In this document: positions 5,792 through 5,809 of the stretch, piece by piece | Layout: every line of letters starts with the position of its first letter | Numbering within the stretch: the first letter of the stretch is position 1 | Source: Alphaproteobacteria bacterium | GTDB lineage: Bacteria > Pseudomonadota > Alphaproteobacteria > Micavibrionales > Micavibrionaceae | Direction: 5' to 3' | NCBI GenBank assembly: GCA_030427765.1 | Contig: JAUICS010000105.1 | Span: forward strand, 1 to 5,809 | Length of the DNA stretch: 5,809 nt | The notes under the pieces: generated by a model | What the model was told of the DNA's origin: nothing | Seen by the model: the letters and a program-made list of their open reading frames with translations, nothing else | Databases searched by the model: none | Translations under genes and position numbers: made by a program

Positions 5792-5807
5792 CAAGGCTAA
5801 GACCTTG
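5792..5807. repeat. Inverted repeat CAAGG-N6-CCTTG at the window end
   Basis: Five-base perfect arms with a six-base loop lie 23 bases after the last stop codon. It could be the start of a terminator hairpin, but the sequence ends two bases later, so no T-run can be seen. It could also be chance. Confidence 0.25.
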
Positions 5808-5809
5808 CG

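Overview
The window looks like part of a chromosomal gene cluster for a type IV pilus-like or type II secretion-like fibre in a Gram-negative bacterium. All seven genes are on the + strand. The organism is probably an alphaproteobacterium: there is a perfect CtrA-type box (TTAA-N7-TTAA) placed over the -35 region of a promoter, and three pilin-like proteins share an ERGN-type hydrophobic N-terminus that, from memory, resembles uncharacterised proteins of Micavibrio-like Alphaproteobacteria. That assignment is inference; no marker gene in the window fixes the taxonomy.

Layout. Bases 1-524 hold the 3' end of a PilB/GspE-type assembly ATPase (His box and zinc tetracysteine visible). Bases 557-1774 encode a divergent PilC/GspF-type inner-membrane platform protein. 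Bases 1854-2822 encode a single-pass membrane protein with a large N-terminal domain that matches no family I can name; its place and topology resemble GspL, PilN or the BfpC-type proteins. A 144-base gap follows with the CtrA-type box and a perfect TATAAT. Bases 2967-3524 encode a small bitopic protein with PilO/GspM-like architecture. Then come three tandem pilin-like genes (3604-4323, 4407-5108, 5139-5768). The first has its own good sigma70-type promoter, a strong Shine-Dalgarno sequence and a strong intrinsic terminator behind it.

How they would work together (inference): the ATPase drives the platform protein, the two bitopic proteins form the alignment complex linking cytoplasm and periplasm, and the pilin-like proteins are the fibre subunits or minor subunits. 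The first pilin gene looks built for higher, separately controlled expression. The secretin, prepilin peptidase and remaining parts are not in the window.

The most interesting part is the pilin-like family. Pilins 1 and 2 have a 26-residue N-terminal block that is identical in protein while all eight nucleotide differences are synonymous. They lack the Glu5 of standard type IV pilins, and their C-terminal domains are diverged but keep two cysteines and an acidic Asp/Gly-rich loop. No RNA genes, CRISPR arrays or insertion sequences were seen, and no intergenic stretch exceeds 300 bases.
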